Assembly: GCA_900617975.1 (NCBI GenBank)
Contig: UZAE01014776.1
Span: 1 to 10,074, forward strand
DNA: 10,074 nt
Direction: 5' to 3'
Origin: Rodentolepis nana
Lineage: Eukaryota; Platyhelminthes; Cestoda; Cyclophyllidea; Hymenolepididae
The notes beneath the pieces are model-generated. The model had not been told where the DNA came from, did not search any database, and saw only the letters and a list, made by a program, of their open reading frames with translations. Both the position numbers and the translations under genes were made by a program. This document shows positions 7,628 to 10,074 of the stretch, in pieces; position 1 is the stretch's first letter; each line of letters opens with the position of its first letter.

Positions 7628-7836
7628 GTAGGTTACTTCTTTTTTTTCGGAAGTTAATTTCCCTCCTTAATTGAATGTGTTTTTTTATAACTGGTTTACG
7701 TGTCCGTAGTGATGCCCCCATCTTATCAAATCTTCCCCCCCCCCAAACCTCTCCCATCTCATCTAATTCTAATCATGATAGCCACCTGTCACTTTATTTT
7801 TAATCACCTCTATCAAACTTATCAAACAATAATTAG
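7628..7836. other. Short intron (209 nt)
   Basis: GTAGGT at its start and TAATTAG at its end. It contains a run of ten C (7735-7744). It is much shorter than the flanking introns and free of retroposons. Confidence 0.6.
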
Positions 7837-7895
7837 ATTACGGGGAAGAAGACGGCTGGCAAACGGTTGTTCGTCGACCTCGAAATGAGCCTCTG
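7837..7895 (+). CDS. Small internal exon (59 nt) with GEEDGWQT motif
   Basis: Joined to the previous exon it reads DYGEEDGWQTV then VRRPRNEPL: four acidic residues, a Gly-Trp, then a basic stretch. The frame from the previous exon is kept exactly, which is the best evidence that both are real. The donor is CTCTG|GTAACT, leaving phase 0. The acceptor TATCAAACAATAATTAG is poor in pyrimidines. The antisense open frame overlapping it (7822-8034) is a shadow. No domain family is recognised. Confidence 0.68.
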
Positions 7896-8955
7896 GTAAC
7901 TTTGCTAGCACCCATCTAATCGCCTTCTCTATCCTATTCGTGATTCTTTCTATTCTAATTGCATGTGTACACACGTACATATTATCTACATAGTGTTTAC
8001 TTTTAATCAACGCGATTGCTATGGCGTGTGGCATGTGATAGACGGCGAAAGGTATTTAATTTGCAATCTAAACATGCACTTTAAGTAAGTGTCCTAATGT
8101 TTGAAGTTAGATTTTGTCATTAATATTCAAATCGGGTTTTAATGTCCTTGGGGTTTTTTGTTTTATATATTTTCATACTAGTTTCGAGTATTACGATGTG
8201 CTGAATTGACTTGAATGTGTGTCACCATTTCGTTCTAATTGGCTTAGATCCAATGGAATATGCTGAGGTTTCCAGAGTCTTGTCCAGAGCACACATGGAA
8301 GTGCTTGCCGTTTCTCCAATTTTGGAATACCCTTGGCAGCGTTGAGTCATCTTCATTGCTGTCCTATATTTAGAATTGATCATTTATTTATTTAAATTGA
8401 CTAAAACGTAATTTATCTTCTCCTTTTTCATAAAGCTAAGTCAAATACGAACGAATCTAATTCAATCGTTTGTTTGGACGCATTGCTTGGCTACATCAAG
8501 CTCTTTGTTAGTTAACCCCACCTATTGTCGAGCGCACAACTTTTACTAGGCATCCGAAATGTAACCAAAGATTAGTAATGTTTTGTTAATAGAACACAGT
8601 TGCTACTTCTATCCCAGCTACCGTTCTTCAGACGCGCTTATACCCTTCGAAATTCCCATCAGATTGCGTAGAATTCATAGTGGATTGGCCGCTGTTCATA
8701 GTTTTACATCGCTTGTTTGGTAAACAACGATGCGTGTAGAGTTTTCGTTTAGTTAACAAGTTGAGAGTACGTGAACTTACCTTGGTAATCAAATTACGTG
8801 TTTATTCGTTCTAATCTGCTCGGTTCAAAGCTGGTGATTGTTGCATTGTCTAACCTTTTTGCATTATCCTGGCATGAGGCAGTTATGATATCCACCTACC
8901 GCATTCGATTATTTAAATTCTAATTCCCCCCTCCCTCTCCCCTCCCCTTGTTTAG
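7896..8955. other. Intron ending in a strong polypyrimidine acceptor
   Basis: Stop-rich in all frames. It ends in CCCCTCCCTCTCCCCTCC... then TTGTTTAG at 8955, a strong acceptor. Phase requires another exon of length 3n+1 inside it, because the exon at 7895 ends in phase 0 while the main frame at 8956 needs one base carried in. Candidate open stretches around 8248-8345 and 8611-8660 do not supply that phase. A 10 nt unit at 8042-8051 would, but is speculative. Confidence 0.55.
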
Positions 8956-9168
8956 CCATCTCCAGTGATGACCGACGAGCGATCGATAGCAGCCCCACCG
9001 CTGCGCCCACACCCAGACCCCGCTCTACAAACTTCCTCCCAGTCTCCTCCTCCTCCTCCTCCTCTCGAAGTGGTGACAATGGAGGAATAGCAGTGATTCC
9101 TACTGGTCAAAATGAGAGCCCTGATGTTACCGCGCCGCCTCCGAGACCTCCGAAACCTGTCATGTCTG
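8956..9168 (+). CDS. Internal exon: Ser/Pro-rich disordered region with SH3-ligand-like motif
   Basis: A 213 nt exon with a strong acceptor (long C/T tract, TTTAG) and a strong donor CTG|GTAAGG. Entered with one base carried in, it is open throughout: ISSDDRRAIDSSPTAAPTPR, then a run of seven Ser (TCC repeats, 9045-9065), a Gly/Asn-rich part, and VTAPPPRPPKPVMS at the end. APPPRPPKP resembles proline-rich SH3-binding ligands; binding is inference. It leaves one base, G. A second frame is also open at its start, in the phase the exon at 7895 would supply directly; it reads PSPVMTDERS..., turns the TCC repeat into a proline run, and stops at TAG 9087-9089. The first frame is preferred because it stays open to the donor. 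Confidence 0.75.
9045..9065 (+). repeat. Coding (TCC)n microsatellite
   Basis: Six TCC plus one TCT inside the exon, giving a Ser run of seven in the chosen frame. Length changes of three bases would be tolerated in frame. Confidence 0.8.
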
Positions 9169-9977
9169 GTAAGGAGAGATGCCTTAACACTCTTCGCCTA
9201 CCTATTGCAAATTTCACTTCATGTTTATCTTTCCGGTGACCCTTCTCTACGAGTAGCTTTTGAGTATTCAATTTTATTAATAGTTTCCTTGTCTTGTGTT
9301 GAGTTCTGCGAGTGGCATTAACTGCCAATATCAATCGTGAAAGTTTCGCAACCTTCGACCGATAACTCAGCCTATTAACTTACTTGAATTATAGAGGGCT
9401 TGATTTTAATAGAATTTGTTATTCGCTTTTAAGCTTCCCTTTGGCCCATTATTAAACAATTATTTTTCCTGCATACTTCACGATTAGTGAGAACTTATGA
9501 GGAAATGTCTTCTTATCGCTCGGTGCGTATTAATTGACCTCTAACTTTGTAATCTACAGAAACTTGAAACCTTAATCATTTCATCAGAAATCGGAGTATT
9601 GTTAGATGCTAATCTTGAGTGATTAAAGCGGTTTCCAATTTGTTTCAAACCGAAGCACTTAGATAATTTGTTTATTGATGACTCAACGCTTACCCTCTCA
9701 ATGCGTTAAATTTCATCAGAAATGATTTATACTTAATTAACTGAGTTTTATCTGTTTCTTGAATCCCGTTAAATTATTGGGTGGATAAAATTTGTCTTGG
9801 AAAGTGCGTTGCTTTTGGTGATTTGGTTGTTAGACATCTTTAAACAAATTTTTTTCATTCCGCCATTTAAAATTTTATACTTACTAAGTTTTGTTCAATA
9901 TTTTTTTTAAGAAAGACAAACAAGTTTTTATTTCATAATTGCTTCCTTCAATTATATAAACTATTATTTTATTGAAC
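9169..9977. other. Intron, no gene seen
   Basis: It begins GTAAGG. Both overlapping open frames near 9107-9334 (one per strand) run from the exon into intron and look like shadows. No exon with matching splice sites, RNA gene or other repeat is recognised before the fifth retroposon copy. The next exon lies to the right of the window. Confidence 0.6.
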
Positions 9978-10074
9978 TTATTTGTTTATATCAAATGGCA
10001 GGTGTTTTGATAGTCATCATTAGCCCTTTAGTAGAATTCAGGCTTCACAGAGAGGAGGAAGAATATCAAAGTGA
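9978..10074 (-). repeat. SINE-like retroposon, copy 5 (cut by the window edge)
   Basis: Only the 3' part is in view: the TTATTTGTTTATATC tail, ATCAAATGGCAGGTG, then TTCAGGCTTCACAGAG, matching copies 1, 3 and 4. Retroposon sense is the minus strand. The rest, including the CACGTG end and right-hand duplication, lies beyond the edge. Confidence 0.85.

Noticed and set aside
8248..8345. Open stretch after GGCTTAG, reading MEYAEVSRVLSRAHMEV in one frame
   Set aside because: It ends in stops in both open frames, has no good donor, and none of its phases connects 7895 to 8956.

Overview
The window looks like the interior of one animal gene read left to right on the + strand, carrying long introns and a family of short dispersed retroposons. 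The DNA is AT-rich. Long stretches are stop-rich in every frame. The few convincing open stretches are short, flanked by pyrimidine-AG acceptors and GT donors, and in compatible phases. There is no bacterial gene layout, operon or ribosome-binding pattern. A metazoan is certain enough. A flatworm, perhaps a tapeworm, would fit the gene style and base composition, but nothing here proves it.

Host gene: four exons are well supported (1376-1725, 7585-7627, 7837-7895, 8956-9168) and one more is possible (5275-5339). The protein pieces begin with a helical, coiled-coil-like segment. A Ser/Pro- and acid-rich linker follows, then a second helical piece, a short acidic and then basic stretch with Gly-Trp, and a disordered Ser/Pro tail with an SH3-ligand-like PPPRPPKP. 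This suggests a cytoskeletal or signalling scaffold. I do not recognise the family and no start or final stop is in view. Reading phase does not close across two of the junctions, so at least two small exons are probably still hidden in introns.

Repeats: four full copies of a 307-337 bp element lie at 524-860, 3097-3433 (opposite orientation), 5488-5794 and 6801-7127, and a fifth is cut by the right window edge (about 9978-10074). They share a fixed 5' end, an AT-rich (AAAT)n-like 3' tail and 13-15 bp target-site duplications, the clearest being a perfect 15 bp pair around the fourth copy. These are marks of target-primed reverse transcription, so this is a SINE-like non-autonomous retroposon family. 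It is the most interesting item in the window. It also carries a conserved CACGTG palindrome.

The rest is intronic: homopolymer C/G runs, a strong G-quadruplex motif at 4349-4376, microsatellites, a polypyrimidine block, and a degenerate tRNA-like segment at about 6559-6703 containing complementary CT and GA tracts.
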